DNA of 5,740 nucleotides from Lachnospiraceae bacterium UBA3287 (GTDB lineage Bacteria > Bacillota > Clostridia > Lachnospirales > Lachnospiraceae). Positions 5,620-5,740 of this stretch are shown piece by piece. The notes below the pieces were generated by a model. That model was not told the DNA's origin. It did not search any database and saw only the letters and a program-made list of their open reading frames with translations. The first letter of the stretch is position 1, and the number at the start of each line of letters is the position of its first letter. The DNA lies in NCBI GenBank assembly GCA_002362155.1, contig DETN01000014.1, forward strand, positions 1,157-6,896, written 5' to 3'. The translations under genes and the position numbers were made by a program.

Positions 5620-5740
5620 TCAGGTAAAAGGAAGCTCTTCGTCGATCCCGTCCGGAATGTTCATGAATCCGTCGATGGAACCGGAAGACTGTGCGCTGCC
5701 GGACTGTCCGCCGCCGTAGGAATTGTTTCCGCCGCCGTAG
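5620..5740 (-). CDS. ssb: Single-stranded DNA-binding protein SSB, partial (3' end only)
   Basis: SSB coats single-stranded DNA in replication and repair and recruits partner enzymes through its C-terminal tip. Only the last 39 codons are present (frame from 5739, TGA at 5620-5622). They encode a flexible Gly/Ser/Gln-rich linker (YGGGNNSYGGGQSGSAQSS) and then the acidic tip region IPDGIDEELPFT. The tip and the position directly upstream of rpsR identify it; the OB-fold lies outside the window. Oddity: the family normally ends in Phe (DDDLPF or similar), but here one extra Thr follows. The frame itself is clear, since the TGA is followed 8 nt later by the rpsR ribosome binding site. Confidence 0.92.
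   Translation of the reverse strand, partial: YGGGNNSYGGGQSGSAQSSGSIDGFMNIPDGIDEELPFT
5707..5740. repeat. Short direct repeat in the SSB linker
   Basis: TCCGCCGCCGTAG occurs at 5707-5719 and 5728-5740, a period of 21 nt or seven codons. On the coding strand each copy gives Tyr-Gly-Gly-Gly. Such in-frame repeats are usual in SSB linkers and may change length by slippage. More copies may lie past the window edge. Confidence 0.8.

Overview
The window looks like chromosome from a Gram-positive anaerobe of the Clostridia, most likely a Lachnospiraceae-type organism. This rests on the gene order ssb-rpsR / gdpP-rplI-dnaB, strong AGGAGG-type ribosome binding sites, GC-rich codon use with AT-rich gene gaps, a zinc-type S18, and a PaaK-type ligase of the kind common in gut clostridia. 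The genus cannot be fixed from this sequence. All recognised genes lie on the minus strand, so transcription runs from high to low coordinates.

Layout in order of transcription. (1) 5740-5334: the 3' end of ssb, then rpsR, closed by a strong intrinsic terminator at about 5264-5303. (2) 5263-4729: an AT-rich gap of about 0.5 kb with no convincing gene. It holds a palindromic, near-duplicated motif around a perfect TATAAT (5162-5228) and an extended -10 element just upstream of gdpP. (3) 4728-870: a tight three-gene unit, gdpP (membrane c-di-AMP phosphodiesterase), rplI (ribosomal protein L9) and dnaB (replicative helicase). The gaps are 1 and 9 nt, and each Shine-Dalgarno overlaps the end of the gene before it. 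A perfect 14-bp hairpin follows dnaB. (4) 869-1: a compact intergenic region with its own promoter and a perfect 14-bp palindrome placed like an operator, then the first 241 codons of a phenylacetate-CoA ligase (paaK-like) cut by the window edge.

The first two units form the familiar replication/translation neighbourhood of Firmicutes: SSB and DnaB act at the fork, S18 and L9 are ribosomal proteins, and GdpP sets c-di-AMP levels. The paaK-like gene is a separate unit for aryl-acid activation. I see no CRISPR array, tRNA, rRNA, insertion sequence or phage gene, and no clearly new multi-gene system. The points most worth checking are the two operator-like palindromes, the gdpP leader and start site, and the unusual last residue of SSB.
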